Shown here one piece after another: positions 23,139 through 37,070 of a stretch of 64,000 nt of DNA (positions are counted from its first letter, which is position 1; each line of letters starts with the position of its first letter). The stretch is from Rhodanobacteraceae bacterium ZG21-1 (lineage in GTDB: Bacteria > Pseudomonadota > Gammaproteobacteria > Xanthomonadales > Rhodanobacteraceae), in NCBI GenBank assembly GCA_021390615.1, contig JAJEJU010000024.1, positions 1,965,428 to 2,029,427 on the forward strand. Reading direction: 5' to 3'. The notes beneath the pieces were generated by a model. That model worked only from the letters and a program-made list of their open reading frames with translations, was not told the origin of the DNA and searched no databases. Position numbers and translations under genes: made by a program.

Positions 23139-25040
23139 TTACATACGGTCTTCCGCGATCTTGATCTCGGTCTTGGCCTTCAGCGCGTCGAGGTATTCGC
23201 TCACCGCCGTGCTGCTATAGACCTGCATCATCTCGTGGCGCAACTGCTCGAGCTGCTCAGGCGGGATCTTGCTCGGGTCGCCGCCCTGCACCTTGTCCAC
23301 GGCGAGCAGCGCGAAGCTGCCGTCCTTCAGGTCGACGCTGACGAACTGCGGCTTGCCGTCCTGCGGGTGCGGCACCAGGAAAGCCTGTTCGCGCAGTGGC
23401 GGCGGCAGATCCTGCTGGAACCGCTGCGCCTCCTTGACCGCCTTCACGCTCGCCGAGCCGGCCACAGCCTGCATGTCCTCGCCTTTACGCAGACGCGCAA
23501 GCAGATCGTCGCTGCGCTTCTGTCCGGCGGCCACCGCACGCTCGTCCAGGATCTTCTGTCGGATGGTGTCGTGCACTTCGGTCAACGGCCGTGGCGCGGC
23601 CTGCACATGCTTGTCCACGTGCAGCACCAGGGCATGGTTGCCACCGAGGTCGATCAAGGTGGAGTTGTTGCCCTGCGCCAACACGTCGTCGGAGAACGCC
23701 GCCTTGATCACCTTCGGATTGGCGGCGATGCCCTCGCCGCCGCCGTCGCGCGAGAACAGGTTGCTGCTCTTGATGGTCAGCCCCAGCGCCTGCGCGGCAG
23801 GCTCCAGCGAGGCCGGATTCTGGTAGGTGTCGTCGGCCAGCTTGCCGGCCAGCTCGTTGTACTTGCGATCGACCTGGCCGTCGGTGGCTTCCTTCACCAG
23901 CTGATCGCGCACTTCGGCGAACGGCTTGGCCTGGCCGCTGCGCACATCGCGCAGCCACAGGATGTGGTAACCCTCATCGGACAGCACCGGCTTGGAGATC
24001 TGTCCCTTCTGCATGGCGAACAAGGCATCGTCGAAGGCCGCGTTCGTCACGCCCTTCTCGAGCCAGCCCAGATCGCCGCCCACCGGCTTGGAGCCGAGGT
24101 CCTCGGAATCCTCCGTCGCCAGCTTGGCGAAGTCGGCCGGAGTCGCTTCGCCGGCGATCTTCTCGGCCTTGGCCAGAGCGGCCTTCTGCTGATCGGGGGT
24201 GGCGTTCTTCGGCACGTTGATCAGGATATGCGAAACCAGGCGCTGCTCCGGCTTCACGAAGCGCTGCTTCTCCTGCTCGTAGCGCTTCTGCAGCTCGTCC
24301 TCGCTCGGCGCGGCATCGGCTTTGAGGCCCTCAGCGCTCACTTCCAGGTATTTCACCGAGACCTGCTCGGGATTCATGAAATCCGCTTTGTGCGCCTGGT
24401 AGTAGCTGTCGATCTGCGCATCGGTCACCGTGTTGTCCTCGACCGGCTGCCGAGGCAACAGGAAGTAGCGCAGATCGCGGCGCTGCAGACTCAGGTTCAA
24501 ATAGCGGTTCATATCCGCATCGGTAAGCAGCGTGCTCGACGTGATCGCGTCGGACAGCAACTGCGAAGCCAGCGACGCGCGCGTCCTGCTTTCGAACTGC
24601 TCGGGCGTCATGTGCTGCACGGCCAGCATGCTGCGGTAGGTGGCCGGATCGAACTGGTGATTGACCTGGAAAACCGGATACGCAGCGATGAGATCGCGCA
24701 CGGCCTGATCGGACACCACCAGCCCCAGATCGTCGTTGGCCTGCAGCGCGAGCTGCTGGTTGATCAGGCCGTCCACGATGCGACGCTTGGTATCCATCGA
24801 ATCGAACTGGCTGGGATCGAAGTTGTCGCCCTGCTGCGCGCCGATCTGCTGGCGCAATTCGTTGGTCCGGTTCTGGTAGTCCTGCTGGCTGATTTCGCGC
24901 TTGCCGACCTTGGCCACGTAGGTGTCGGTCTGCGACATGAAATAGCCTTCGATGCCGAAGAAAGACATCGCGAAGACGGCGATGGCCAGAATCAGGATGG
25001 CCGGCCAACCGTGCATCTTGTCGCGTAGTGTCTGCAGCAT
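23139..25040 (-). CDS. ppiD: Periplasmic peptidyl-prolyl isomerase / chaperone PpiD
   Basis: The gene encodes 633 residues from the ATG at 25040 (MLQTLRDKMHGWP), the usual PpiD start. One N-terminal helix (AILILAIAVFAMSFFGIEGY) anchors it in the inner membrane with the rest in the periplasm. A SurA-N-like chaperone region follows (DFMNPEQVSVKYLEVSA, then QRLVSHILINVPKNATPDQQ). A parvulin domain carries DLGWLEKGVTNAAFDDALFA, GQISKPVLSDEGYHILWL. A second, degenerate region forms the C-terminus. PpiD helps newly exported outer-membrane proteins near the Sec translocon. Two tRNA genes and hup lie upstream on the same strand, as in many proteobacteria (hup-ppiD). Confidence 0.92.
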   Translation of the reverse strand: MLQTLRDKMHGWPAILILAIAVFAMSFFGIEGYFMSQTDTYVAKVGKREISQQDYQNRTNELRQQIGAQQGDNFDPSQFDSMDTKRRIVDGLINQQLALQANDDLGLVVSDQAVRDLIAAYPVFQVNHQFDPATYRSMLAVQHMTPEQFESRTRASLASQLLSDAITSSTLLTDADMNRYLNLSLQRRDLRYFLLPRQPVEDNTVTDAQIDSYYQAHKADFMNPEQVSVKYLEVSAEGLKADAAPSEDELQKRYEQEKQRFVKPEQRLVSHILINVPKNATPDQQKAALAKAEKIAGEATPADFAKLATEDSEDLGSKPVGGDLGWLEKGVTNAAFDDALFAMQKGQISKPVLSDEGYHILWLRDVRSGQAKPFAEVRDQLVKEATDGQVDRKYNELAGKLADDTYQNPASLEPAAQALGLTIKSSNLFSRDGGGEGIAANPKVIKAAFSDDVLAQGNNSTLIDLGGNHALVLHVDKHVQAAPRPLTEVHDTIRQKILDERAVAAGQKRSDDLLARLRKGEDMQAVAGSASVKAVKEAQRFQQDLPPPLREQAFLVPHPQDGKPQFVSVDLKDGSFALLAVDKVQGGDPSKIPPEQLEQLRHEMMQVYSSTAVSEYLDALKAKTEIKIAEDRM

Positions 25041-25123
25041 ATGTCGTCTCGTGATCGTTGAAGGGCGCAGCTCGGATATCGCACAAAAGGCAAGGGCGCC
25101 ACACGGGCGCCCTTGCAAAACTG

Positions 25124-25200
25124 TGGCGGAGCGGACGGGACTCGAACCCGCGACCTCCGGCGTGACAGGCCAGCATTCTAACCGACTGAACTACCGCTCC
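25124..25200 (-). tRNA. tRNA-Asp(GTC)
   Basis: The 77-base gene has GGAGCGG at its 5-prime end, anticodon loop CTGTCAC (anticodon GTC), T-arm GGGTTCGAGTCCC and an encoded CCA. It lies between ppiD and tRNA-Val. Confidence 0.96.
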
Positions 25201-25208
25201 GCAGTTTC

Positions 25209-25283
25209 TGGTGGGTGCTGTAGGGATCGAACCTACGACCATCGCCTTGTAAGGGCGGCGCTCTACCGCTGAGCTAAGCACCC
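25209..25283 (-). tRNA. tRNA-Val(TAC)
   Basis: The 75-base gene has acceptor GGGTGCT/AGCACCC, anticodon loop CTTACAA (anticodon TAC) and an encoded CCA. It lies 8 bases upstream of tRNA-Asp and 19 bases after hup, so all may share a transcript. Confidence 0.96.
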
Positions 25284-25302
25284 AAAACCAAGCGACAGCC
25301 GC

Positions 25303-25575
25303 TTAGTTTAGGGCGTCCTTGAGCGTCTTGCCAGCCTTGAAAGCCGGAACCTTCGAAGCCTTGATCTTGATCGTCTCGTTGGTGCGCGGGTTGCGGCCCT
25401 GGCGAGCAGCGCGCTTGCGCACCGTGAAGGTGCCGAAACCGACCACCGACACGTCGTCGCCCTTCTTCAGGGTCTTCTGCACGGTCTCGAAGAAGGCTTC
25501 CAGAGCACGACCAGCGTCAGCCTTGGTGAGTTCGGCCTTTTCGGCAATGGCGTTGATCAGATCGGTTTTATTCAT
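25303..25575 (-). CDS. hup: DNA-binding protein HU
   Basis: The protein has 90 residues, the exact family length, from the ATG at 25575 with GGAGTG about 5 bases upstream. Hallmarks are [20 protein letters not shown], the [20 protein letters not shown] arm region with its intercalating proline, and the end [17 protein letters not shown] bends and compacts DNA and takes part in replication and repair. It follows lon, as is common in gammaproteobacteria. A sigma-70-like promoter lies about 150 bases upstream. Confidence 0.96.
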   Translation of the reverse strand: MNKTDLINAIAEKAELTKADAGRALEAFFETVQKTLKKGDDVSVVGFGTFTVRKRAARQGRNPRTNETIKIKASKVPAFKAGKTLKDALN

Positions 25576-25865
25576 TGAGACACTCCTTGAGCAATTTTGC
25601 GGCCTACGTAACCTGCCTTGCGCAGGCGACGCCGCCATGGATGGTTGGCTCCTCGAAGGCGCCGCCCCGCGATCCAGCCCTGCTGCGCTTTGCGACAAAC
25701 TCGCCAAGATTGCGGTGCTGCCCTTTATACCAGTGCTCCGGAAGCTCCGCAATATAAGCAATTCCAAGGCTTTTCGCGGTATGGACGCGGTTCAAAAATG
25801 CCTCTTGCAAGACCTCTCAGACACACTTTTTCGGCACATTTTCGCGCGCAGGTCAAATAACAAAA
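25576..25865. other. lon-hup intergenic region
   Basis: No gene is supported here. It carries the candidate hup promoter and leader. A 68-codon minus-strand frame (25604-25810) spans the promoter and is regarded as spurious. Confidence 0.5.
25724..25752 (-). promoter_or_regulatory. Candidate sigma-70 promoter of hup
   Basis: On the minus strand TTGCGG (25752-25747), a 17-base spacer and TATAAA (25729-25724) form a good promoter, giving a leader of about 140 bases before the hup start codon. Confidence 0.55.
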
Positions 25866-25893
25866 CGGGCGACACACTCTCGCGTGTCGCCCG
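25866..25893 (-). terminator. Rho-independent terminator of lon
   Basis: On the minus strand the stem GGGCGACAC/GTGTCGCCC is followed by GTTTTGTTATTT, 28 bases after the lon stop. Confidence 0.8.
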
Positions 25894-25920
25894 TCGCGGC
25901 GAGATGCCGGAGGCAAGACT

Positions 25921-28449
<2,529 letters not shown>

Positions 28450-28565
28450 CGAAGGAGGCCCTTGGGGAAGGTCATCGGGGTGCGCCCCGACACTGCGCCG
28501 GAGCGTGATGTACGTCAAGTGGAGGCGGTATGGGGGCGACTCAAGAGCGCATCGGCCATACGAAA

Positions 28566-28593
28566 GCGGCCCCGGCGTGAAGGCCGGGGCCGC
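28566..28593 (-). terminator. Terminator hairpin of clpX
   Basis: The minus strand forms a 12-bp GC-rich stem (GCGGCCCCGGCC, then TTCACG loop region and the complement) followed by TTTCGT, just after the clpX stop. Confidence 0.65.
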
Positions 28594-28623
28594 AGGACGC
28601 GATCAAGCCTGAGCGGGCTCAGC

Positions 28624-29916
28624 TCAGGCGGCGTCGCCGTCGGCAGCGATACGCTGCTGATGCAGGTTGCCGCGGTAGATCAGATAGGGCTCGGCCTGGC
28701 CTTCGATCACGGCGTCGTCCACCACCACCTTGCTGACGTGCTCCAGCGAAGGCAGCTCGTACATCGTGTCGAGCAGCACCTGCTCGAGGATGGTGCGCAG
28801 GCCGCGCGCACCGGTCTTGCGCTTGAGCGCCTTGCGAGCGATCGCGCGGAGCGCCTCGGGCCGGAACTCCAGCTCGACGTTCTCCATCTCGAACAGCTTC
28901 TTGAACTGCTTGGTGACCGCGTTCTTCGGCTCGGTGAGAATCTGCACCAGCGCCGGTTCGTCGAGCTCGTCCAGCGTCGCCAGTACCGGCAGGCGCCCCA
29001 CGAACTCGGGGATCAGGCCGAAGCGCACCAGATCGGCCGGCTCCACATCCGCCAACAACTTGCCCAGATTGTCGGTGCGCTGCTTGCTGCGCACCTCGGC
29101 CGAGAAGCCGATACCGGTGTTCTCGGAGCGCTGCTGGATCACCTTCTCCAGCCCGGCAAACGCGCCGCCGCAAATGAACAAGATGTTCTTGGTGTCGACC
29201 TGCAGGAATTCCTGCTGCGGATGCTTGCGGCCGCCCTGCGGAGGCACCGAGGCCAGCGTGCCTTCGATCAGCTTCAACAGCGCCTGCTGCACGCCCTCGC
29301 CCGACACGTCGCGAGTGATCGAGGGGTTCTCGCTCTTGCGCGAGATCTTGTCGATTTCATCGATGTAGACGATGCCCGACTGCGCCTTCTCGACGTCGTA
29401 GTCGCACTTCTGCAACAGCTTCTGGATAATGTTCTCGACGTCCTCGCCCACGTAGCCGGCCTCGGTCAACGTGGTGGCGTCGGCGATGGTGAACGGCACG
29501 TTGAGCAGGCGAGCCAGCGTCTCGGCCAGCAGAGTCTTACCCGAGCCGGTCGGACCGATCAGCAGGATGTTGGACTTGCCCAGCTCGATGTCGTCGCTCT
29601 TCAGCCGCGACTCCATCCGCTTGTAGTGGTTGTAGACCGCGACGGACAAGGCCTTCTTCGCGCGCGTCTGGCCCACGACGTACTGGTCCAGGGTTTCCAT
29701 GATCTCGCGCGGCTTGGGCAGCTGGTTGCGCCCGGAGGCGGCCTTCTCCTCCAGTTCCTCGCGGATGATGTCGTTGCACAGCTCCACGCATTCATCGCAG
29801 ATGAACACGGACGGGCCGGCGATGAGCTTGCGTACCTCGTGCTGGCTCTTGCCGCAGAAGGAGCAATAGAGAATCTTGCCGCTATCGTTGGAACGGCCTT
29901 GCCGCTCGTCGCTCAT
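28624..29916 (-). CDS. clpX: ClpX, ATPase subunit of ClpXP protease
   Basis: The protein has 430 residues, close to the usual length. The N-terminal zinc-binding domain has the four cysteines in CSFCGKSQ and CDECVELCN. The AAA+ core has Walker [12 protein letters not shown], Walker [11 protein letters not shown], the pore loop GYVGEDVE and sensor 2 near [10 protein letters not shown]. The IGF loop that docks on ClpP is not obvious by eye but lies in a conserved region. It unfolds tagged or regulatory proteins and feeds them to ClpP. It lies 117 bases downstream of clpP with a hairpin in the gap that could lower read-through. Confidence 0.96.
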   Translation of the reverse strand: MSDERQGRSNDSGKILYCSFCGKSQHEVRKLIAGPSVFICDECVELCNDIIREELEEKAASGRNQLPKPREIMETLDQYVVGQTRAKKALSVAVYNHYKRMESRLKSDDIELGKSNILLIGPTGSGKTLLAETLARLLNVPFTIADATTLTEAGYVGEDVENIIQKLLQKCDYDVEKAQSGIVYIDEIDKISRKSENPSITRDVSGEGVQQALLKLIEGTLASVPPQGGRKHPQQEFLQVDTKNILFICGGAFAGLEKVIQQRSENTGIGFSAEVRSKQRTDNLGKLLADVEPADLVRFGLIPEFVGRLPVLATLDELDEPALVQILTEPKNAVTKQFKKLFEMENVELEFRPEALRAIARKALKRKTGARGLRTILEQVLLDTMYELPSLEHVSKVVVDDAVIEGQAEPYLIYRGNLHQQRIAADGDAA

Positions 29917-29964
29917 GCTTTGGGTCCTGCTGCCATATTCAGATTGCGCCTTGAGAATAGCACA

Positions 29965-29996
29965 GGCTCCCGCCCCTGCACCCAGGGACGGGAGCC
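29965..29996 (-). terminator. Hairpin between clpP and clpX (possible attenuator)
   Basis: The minus strand can form GGCTCCCG/CGGGAGCC with an inner loop and no T-run. It lies shortly after the clpP stop and may protect the clpP mRNA end or attenuate clpX expression. Confidence 0.4.
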
Positions 29997-30033
29997 GTGC
30001 CTCGATAGACGCGTAAAGCCGATTTGGATACCG

Positions 30034-30663
30034 TCAGGCGGAACGCACGGATTCCTCGGTGCGCCGCTCCATCACGGTGTCGATCAGACCGTATTCGCGT
30101 GCGGCTTCCGCACTCATGAAGCGGTCGCGCTCCATGTCGCGCTCGATCCGATCGAGCGGCTGGCCGGTGTGCTGCACGTAGATGTCGTTCAGGCGCCGAC
30201 GCAGATACAGAATTTCTTGCGCCTGGATCTCGATGTCGGTGGCCTGGCCGCGGGCCCCCCCCGACGGCTGGTGGATCATCACCCGCGAATTCGGCAAGGA
30301 GTAGCGCTTGCCCTTGGCGCCAGCCATAAGCAGCAGCGAAGCAGCGCTGCAGGCCTGGCCGATGCACATGGTGCTGACATCCGGCTTGATGAACTGCATG
30401 GTGTCGTAGATCGCCAGCCCGGCCGTCACTGCACCGCCCGGGCTATTGATGTACAGGCTAATGTCCTTGTCCGGGTTCTCGGACTCCAGGAACAGCATCT
30501 GGGCCACCAGCACGTTGGCGACCTGATCGTTCACCTCGCCCACTAGAAAGATGATGCGCTCTTTCAGCAGTCGCGAGTAAATGTCGTACGAACGCTCGCC
30601 GCGGGCGGTCTGCTCGATGACCATCGGCACGAGGTTGAGGTTCTGGATCGGATCCATAGCCAT
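30034..30663 (-). CDS. clpP: ClpP protease subunit
   Basis: The protein has 209 residues from the ATG at 30663 ([19 protein letters not shown]); an upstream in-frame ATG at 30711 would overlap tig. The catalytic triad is visible: Ser in [13 protein letters not shown], His in [14 protein letters not shown], and Asp in [10 protein letters not shown]. It assembles into a 14-mer peptidase chamber used by ClpX and ClpA. It lies 40 bases after trigger factor, in the standard order and probably in one transcript. Confidence 0.95.
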   Translation of the reverse strand: MAMDPIQNLNLVPMVIEQTARGERSYDIYSRLLKERIIFLVGEVNDQVANVLVAQMLFLESENPDKDISLYINSPGGAVTAGLAIYDTMQFIKPDVSTMCIGQACSAASLLLMAGAKGKRYSLPNSRVMIHQPSGGARGQATDIEIQAQEILYLRRRLNDIYVQHTGQPLDRIERDMERDRFMSAEAAREYGLIDTVMERRTEESVRSA

Positions 30664-30703
30664 GCTTGCGACTCTCTGTGAAGTGGCCCGATAAGGAAGT
30701 GGC

Positions 30704-31996
30704 TCAGGCACCGGCCGGACGCATCACCTCGTCGAAGCCCAGATTCTGCACGGTGGTCTTGGCGTGCTCCGCCACCCACTCGGCCACCTGGTCTTCCATC
30801 ACGCGGTTCTGCAGCCCGGACATAAGCTGGGGGTCGCCGTTGTAGAGTTCAATGACCTTTTCCGGCTCCTCGTAGGTCGAGGCGATCGCCGCCAGCTGCT
30901 CGGCGACGCGCTTGCGGTCGAGCACCAGCGACTGCTTGCGGGCGATCTCGCCCATCAGCAGACCGGCGATGACCCGCTTGCGTGCCATAGGAGTAGCCGC
31001 CTCGACCAGCTGCGGCGGCACCTGCTGGCCGCGCGGCACGCTGCCGGAAGCCAGGCTCTGCGCCTCGCTCTGCACCATCAGCTTCGGCACGTCCAGCTGT
31101 GCGTGGGTCTCGGCCAGCTTCTCGGCCACTTCGGACTTCAGGCGCGCCATCAGCGTAGCCTTGAGCTCGCGCTCCAGGTTGGCGCGAACTTCCTTGCGCA
31201 GGCTGTCCAGGTCGCCGTCGGCGATGCCGAACAGTTTGGCGAACTCGGCGTCGACCTCGGGCAGCTTCTGCTCCTGCACCCGGATGATCTTGAAGCTGAC
31301 CTTGGCCTTCTTGCCGGCCAATTGCTCGTTGCGGAAATCCGCCGGGAAATCGATCTCGGTCTCGAACTCGTCACCGGCGCTGCGGCCGACCAGCGCATCG
31401 TCCAGCGCCTTGAACAGGTTGCCCGAACCCAGCACGCTGCCGGCGCGCTCCAGCCCTTCGGCCGGGAAGCGGTAATCGCCAGCCTCCGCCGAGTACTCGA
31501 ACATCACGAAATCGCTCTCGGCCGAGGCGCGCTGCACTTCCTCGAAGCTGCGGCGCTGCTGGCGCAGGGTCTCGATCATCTTGGCGATGTCGTCGTCCGT
31601 TACCTCGGCCACCGGCTGGGTGATTTCCAGGCTGTCGACGTCGATCGCGGGAAATTCCGGCATCACTTCGAAAGTGGCCGTATAGGCGATTTCGCCGTTT
31701 TCCGGCTGGCCGGTGGTGTCGATCGCGGGGTTGGCGATCGGCTGCAGCTTCTCCTGGGTGACCGCTTCGCGCAGCGTGCTGCCGATCAGGTCGGAAAGCA
31801 CTTCGCCGCGCACCTGCGCACCGAAGCGCTGCTGGATCACCTGCAGCGGCACCTTGCCGGGACGGAAACCCTTGAGACGCACCGTACGAGTCAGCTCCGC
31901 GATGCGCTCGCTCACCTGCGACTCGAACCGCTCTGCGGGAAACTTCACCGTGAGCTTGCGCTCCAGCGTACCGATGTTCTCGACCGAAACCTGCAT
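30704..31996 (-). CDS. tig: Trigger factor, ribosome-associated chaperone
   Basis: The protein has 430 residues. The ribosome-binding domain carries the signature [20 protein letters not shown], which in the usual form is GFRxGKxP. The FKBP-like domain follows ([20 protein letters not shown], then [20 protein letters not shown]) and the helical C-terminal chaperone arms run to the end ([20 protein letters not shown]). It shields nascent chains at the exit tunnel and catalyses proline isomerisation. It heads the tig-clpP-clpX-lon cluster and lies next to a tRNA-Leu gene. Confidence 0.95.
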   Translation of the reverse strand: MQVSVENIGTLERKLTVKFPAERFESQVSERIAELTRTVRLKGFRPGKVPLQVIQQRFGAQVRGEVLSDLIGSTLREAVTQEKLQPIANPAIDTTGQPENGEIAYTATFEVMPEFPAIDVDSLEITQPVAEVTDDDIAKMIETLRQQRRSFEEVQRASAESDFVMFEYSAEAGDYRFPAEGLERAGSVLGSGNLFKALDDALVGRSAGDEFETEIDFPADFRNEQLAGKKAKVSFKIIRVQEQKLPEVDAEFAKLFGIADGDLDSLRKEVRANLERELKATLMARLKSEVAEKLAETHAQLDVPKLMVQSEAQSLASGSVPRGQQVPPQLVEAATPMARKRVIAGLLMGEIARKQSLVLDRKRVAEQLAAIASTYEEPEKVIELYNGDPQLMSGLQNRVMEDQVAEWVAEHAKTTVQNLGFDEVMRPAGA

Positions 31997-32081
31997 GGCG
32001 TCTCCTGGATAACTGATGGCCCCCGACGGGTGCCAAGGACGGGGAACCGTCCATCACGTGGTAATGGGAGCTCAAGGGGTT

Positions 32082-32167
32082 TGGTGCGAAAGGCGGGACT
32101 CGAACCCGCACGGGGGTTACCCGCTGGAACCTAAATCCAGTGCGTCTACCAGTTCCGCCACTTTCGC
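32082..32167 (-). tRNA. tRNA-Leu(TAG)
   Basis: The 86-base gene has acceptor GCGAAAG/CTTTCGC, anticodon loop TTTAGGT (anticodon TAG), a long variable arm and an encoded CCA. It is 85 bases upstream of tig. Confidence 0.96.
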
Positions 32168-32777
32168 AAGCATCCCGACATCAGAGCCGCAAACCCTTGA
32201 TCTCCAAGTCATTCGACGCCACGCGTGGTACGCGCGCCGAGGTCGCCTGGAGATCGGGCCGTCCGCCCTAAGTCGATGATTCCCTTGAACCAAAGCAGGT
32301 CATTTTACGGTCGCCCGGACTACCTGCACAAGTCTATGAGTCGGCACTGCCGCGCCGCGCTGTTCCTGGCGTGCGCTTCAGCATGCTCGCGCTGCGAAGC
32401 CCAAGGCCCATGTCGGCGCGAAGCTGCGGAGCAATCGATGGAAACGCACCGCACCGCCCCCTCTCCTCTTCCGCCGCAAGTGGCGGATGAGCCAGCAGCA
32501 GAACCAGCGCAGTCATCACAGAAATCGAGTGATCAACAAGATCACGAATGCGTCGATTTCGAGATCTGAATTCTTCTCGCAGTTCCAAGCCTCGCTGCCG
32601 CTGCCAGGCGTTACAGGGCAAGCGCATCGAACGGGTCTGCTGGAAGACCTCGTTGTCGAATCAAGTTCGACAAGATTTGGGCTCGCCCGGCTATGAGCGA
32701 GCGAAGTTTCCAAGCTCTGTTCGGATGAACGCCGCACACTTGTTGAGTGGCATCTCCGAATTTCAGAGGCAAAAAAA
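32168..32777. other. Non-coding stretch between tRNA-Leu and the tRNA-Lys cluster
   Basis: Several short frames overlap here in both strands, but none has a ribosome binding site or protein-like composition. The stretch should hold the promoter of tRNA-Leu/tig on its left side. I see no repeat or conserved RNA structure besides the terminator at its right edge. Confidence 0.5.
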
Positions 32778-32806
32778 CAGGCGCCTAGGGATTGCCTAGG
32801 CGCCTG
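32778..32806 (-). terminator. Terminator of the tRNA cluster
   Basis: On the minus strand CAGGCGCCTAGGC and its complement form a strong stem with a short loop, followed by seven T. It lies 8 bases after the tRNA-Lys CCA. Confidence 0.88.
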
Positions 32807-32813
32807 TCTGGGT

Positions 32814-32889
<76 letters not shown>

Positions 32890-32905
32890 TTTGAACCGGG
32901 CTAAC

Positions 32906-32983
32906 TGGGGTGGACGATGGGACTCGAACCCACGACATCCGGAATCACAATCCGGTGCTCTAACCAGCTGAACTACGTCCACC
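32906..32983 (-). tRNA. tRNA-His(GTG)
   Basis: The 78-base gene includes the extra G at position -1 pairing with C73, anticodon loop TTGTGAT (anticodon GTG) and an encoded CCA. Confidence 0.95.
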
Positions 32984-32997
32984 ATAAACTTGTAGAC

Positions 32998-33074
32998 TGG
33001 CGCGCCCGACAGGAATCGAACCTGCAACCGTCGGCTTAGAAGGCCGATGCTCTATCCGGTTGAGCTACGGGCGC
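32998..33074 (-). tRNA. tRNA-Arg(TCT)
   Basis: The 77-base gene has acceptor GCGCCCG/CGGGCGC, anticodon loop CTTCTAA (anticodon TCT) and an encoded CCA. Confidence 0.96.
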
Positions 33075-33098
33075 AGTCGTGCTCATTAAAGCACCAAC

Positions 33099-33175
33099 TG
33101 GTCGGGGCAGAGGGATTCGAACCCCCGACTTTTGCGTCCCAAACGCAACGCTCTACCAGACTGAGCTATACCCCG
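33099..33175 (-). tRNA. tRNA-Pro(TGG)
   Basis: The 77-base gene has 5-prime CGGGG with the A73 discriminator, anticodon loop TTTGGGA (anticodon TGG) and an encoded CCA. Confidence 0.96.
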
Positions 33176-33325
33176 TTGTTCTCAACGCCGGCCCACTTGC
33201 GCAGGCCTGAGCCTTGGAATGCTACGGGCGATGCATTGTCCAGTCAATCCACATCGAAGCACTTGCACCGAACTGCACACCTCAGTTCGACTCGCTCGGC
33301 GACTGCTCAATGCCTTGCGAAAAAA

Positions 33326-33402
33326 TGGCGCGCCCGGAGAGATTCGAACTCCCGACCACCAAGTTCGTAGCCTGGTACTCTATCCAACTGAGCTACGGGC
33401 GC
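33326..33402 (-). tRNA. tRNA-Arg(ACG)
   Basis: The 77-base gene has acceptor GCGCCCG/CGGGCGC, anticodon loop CTACGAA (anticodon ACG, read as ICG) and an encoded CCA. It is the first tRNA after the promoter at 33465-33493. The 150-base gap to tRNA-Pro is the largest in the block. Confidence 0.96.
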
Positions 33403-33464
33403 GTGGTGAACCATTGCTTCGTCGACCACTCACCGAAGTGAAGTCCGCCGAAGCCAGAAGCGGA

Positions 33465-33493
33465 ATTATTCAGACTCGCAGCACGCACGTCAA
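33465..33493 (-). promoter_or_regulatory. Sigma-70 promoter of the tRNA block
   Basis: On the minus strand TTGACG (33493-33488), an exact 17-base spacer and AATAAT (33470-33465) precede tRNA-Arg(ACG) by about 60 bases. Confidence 0.7.
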
Positions 33494-33627
33494 CACTTTT
33501 TGCAAAAGAATTTCACGATTGTTGCCGAAGCTGATGCGGCTCGTCACCGGACAGCGCTGCCGAGCGAAATCGTTTAGCCGTCCAAACCGTGGGGCGCGCG
33601 CCCAAGGCTGAGCCATCGCCGCCGGGA

Positions 33628-33655
33628 GAGCAGCAAGACGCCCGTCTCGCTGCTC
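33628..33655 (-). terminator. Terminator hairpin of ftsH
   Basis: The sequence GAGCAGC, AGACG, CC loop, CGTCT, GCTGCTC folds into a 12-bp stem with one mismatch. It lies 13 bases after the ftsH stop and has no clear T-run. Confidence 0.55.
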
Positions 33656-33668
33656 GCTCTTTCCTCGA

Positions 33669-35615
<1,947 letters not shown>

Positions 35616-35626
35616 GCGCGATTCTC

Positions 35627-36277
35627 TCAGGCGCGTTGCTCGCCGTTCTGCCCGTGGCGGACTTTTCGCCCGACGGCCAGTGCATACACCTCACGCGAAC
35701 GTGCGCGTGAGGCCTTAGGTTTACGCATGCTTACGCGGGTAAATTCCATACGCAAGCGTCGCAGGTAATCATCGAAGCCGGCTCCCTGGAACAATTTGAT
35801 CAGGAAGGAGCCGCCGGGCTTGAGCCAATTCAGGCTGAAATCCAGTGCCAGCTCGGCCAGATCCATTGCCCGGATCTGATCGGCCAGTGCCACACCACTC
35901 ATATTGGGGGCCATATCCGACAGCACAAGATCGAGCTTGTGGCCGTCCAGGCGCTGTTCCAGCTCCTGCAGCACCGACTCCTCGCGAAAATCGCCCTGCA
36001 GGATGTCCACCCCGCCGATACCCTGCATCGGCAGGATGTCCAGCGCCACCACCGTACCATGGTCGCCCAGGCGTTGTCGTACCAGCTGTGACCAACTGCC
36101 CGGCGCCGCCCCCAGATCCACCACTCGCATGCCGGGTTTGAGCAGCCGGTCGCGCTCGATCAATTCTTCCAGCTTGTATACGGCGCGTGAACGCACGCCT
36201 TCCGCCTGCGCCTTCTTGACGTAAACGTCGTCGAAATGTTCGCGCAGCCAGCCGGCGCTACTCTTGCTGCGACTCAT
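35627..36277 (-). CDS. rlmE: 23S rRNA 2-prime-O-ribose methyltransferase RlmE (FtsJ/RrmJ)
   Basis: The protein has 216 residues. The SAM-binding loop is [14 protein letters not shown]. The catalytic K-D-K-E tetrad fits [23 protein letters not shown], and [15 protein letters not shown], followed by [11 protein letters not shown]. It methylates U2552 of 23S rRNA in the 50S A-site and is heat-inducible in E. coli. It is divergent from yhbY, as in E. coli, and probably in one transcript with ftsH. Confidence 0.95.
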   Translation of the reverse strand: MSRSKSSAGWLREHFDDVYVKKAQAEGVRSRAVYKLEELIERDRLLKPGMRVVDLGAAPGSWSQLVRQRLGDHGTVVALDILPMQGIGGVDILQGDFREESVLQELEQRLDGHKLDLVLSDMAPNMSGVALADQIRAMDLAELALDFSLNWLKPGGSFLIKLFQGAGFDDYLRRLRMEFTRVSMRKPKASRARSREVYALAVGRKVRHGQNGEQRA

Positions 36278-36360
36278 GCTGATTCGGCCATGGATTAGGG
36301 GTCAAGTCGGCCCCATGATACCCTTTGTGGTCCGCCGACCGTGAACCGAGCCCATCCCGC

Positions 36361-36657
36361 ATGTCCCTCTCCCCTTCGCAGCGCCGCTATCTGCGCAGCC
36401 TTGCCCATGACCTGAACCCGCTGATCCTGCTGGGCGCGAAAGGCGCGACCGAGGCGGTGCGCAAGGAACTGGATCTGGCGCTCACCCACCACGAGCTGGT
36501 CAAGGTGAAGCTGTCCGGCGGCGACAAGGAGGAGCGCCAGGCCCAGCTCGACTTCCTGGCCGAGGGCACGCAAGCCGAAACCGTGCAGCAGATCGGGCAC
36601 GTGGCCGTGCTGTTCCGCCGCAACGCGGACGAGCCCAAGCTCGCCCTGCCGCGCTGA
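36361..36657 (+). CDS. yhbY: YhbY-type CRM-domain ribosome assembly factor
   Basis: The gene encodes 98 residues from the ATG at 36361; the frame is open to 36325, but sequence before 36361 is not typical. The CRM RNA-binding fold is indicated by LSPSQRRYLRSLAHDLNPLI, the GxxG loop LLGAKGATEAV, and HHELVKVKLSGGDKEERQ. It associates with pre-50S particles. It is divergent from rlmE across a short promoter region. Its TGA overlaps the ATG of the next gene. Confidence 0.92.
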   Translation: MSLSPSQRRYLRSLAHDLNPLILLGAKGATEAVRKELDLALTHHELVKVKLSGGDKEERQAQLDFLAEGTQAETVQQIGHVAVLFRRNADEPKLALPR

Positions 36658-37040
36658 TGGATCTTTCGCTCGATCATCCCGGCAACTATCTCTACGTGCG
36701 CCGCCTCGACGCGCACGGCATTACGGTGAACGACCGCCTGCTGCGGCAGAGCTTCCTGCTGGCCCCCGATCGCGTGGTCGAACCGTGGCCGGTCGACACC
36801 GTCGACGGCCTGGGCGATGAAGGCGTCGAGGCCATCCTGGCCCTGCAGCCCGAGCTGGTCCTGCTCGGCACCGGCGAACGCCAGGCCTTTCCCGCACCGG
36901 CTATGCTGGCCCGCTTTCTGCAGCGGGGCGTCGGCATCGAAGTGATGGACAACGCCGCGGCCGCACGCACCTACGGCCTGCTGGTCGGCGAAGGGCGGCG
37001 CGTGGTCGCAGCCTTTATCCAGCCGCCGCGCCAAGCCTGA
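36657..37040 (+). CDS. Mth938/DUF498-domain protein
   Basis: The protein has 127 residues. The pattern YVRRLDAHGITVNDRLLRQS, then PELVLLGTGERQAFP and GVGIEVMDNAAAARTYGLLV, is that of the Mth938-like family (bacterial relatives of NDUFAF3/C2orf4). Function in bacteria is unknown; mitochondrial relatives assist complex I assembly. It starts within the yhbY stop (TGATG), so the two are translated together. It converges with the nlpD-like gene. Confidence 0.88.
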   Translation: MDLSLDHPGNYLYVRRLDAHGITVNDRLLRQSFLLAPDRVVEPWPVDTVDGLGDEGVEAILALQPELVLLGTGERQAFPAPAMLARFLQRGVGIEVMDNAAAARTYGLLVGEGRRVVAAFIQPPRQA

Positions 37041-37070
37041 GCCTGCGCGCTCCGCTGCCGTCGTGCCGCT

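Noticed and set aside
25604..25810. 68-codon minus-strand frame upstream of hup
   Set aside because: It spans the hup promoter and leader and has no protein-like features.
32334..32627. 97-codon minus-strand frame between tRNA genes
   Set aside because: No ribosome site, overlapping frames in both strands and no conserved motif.
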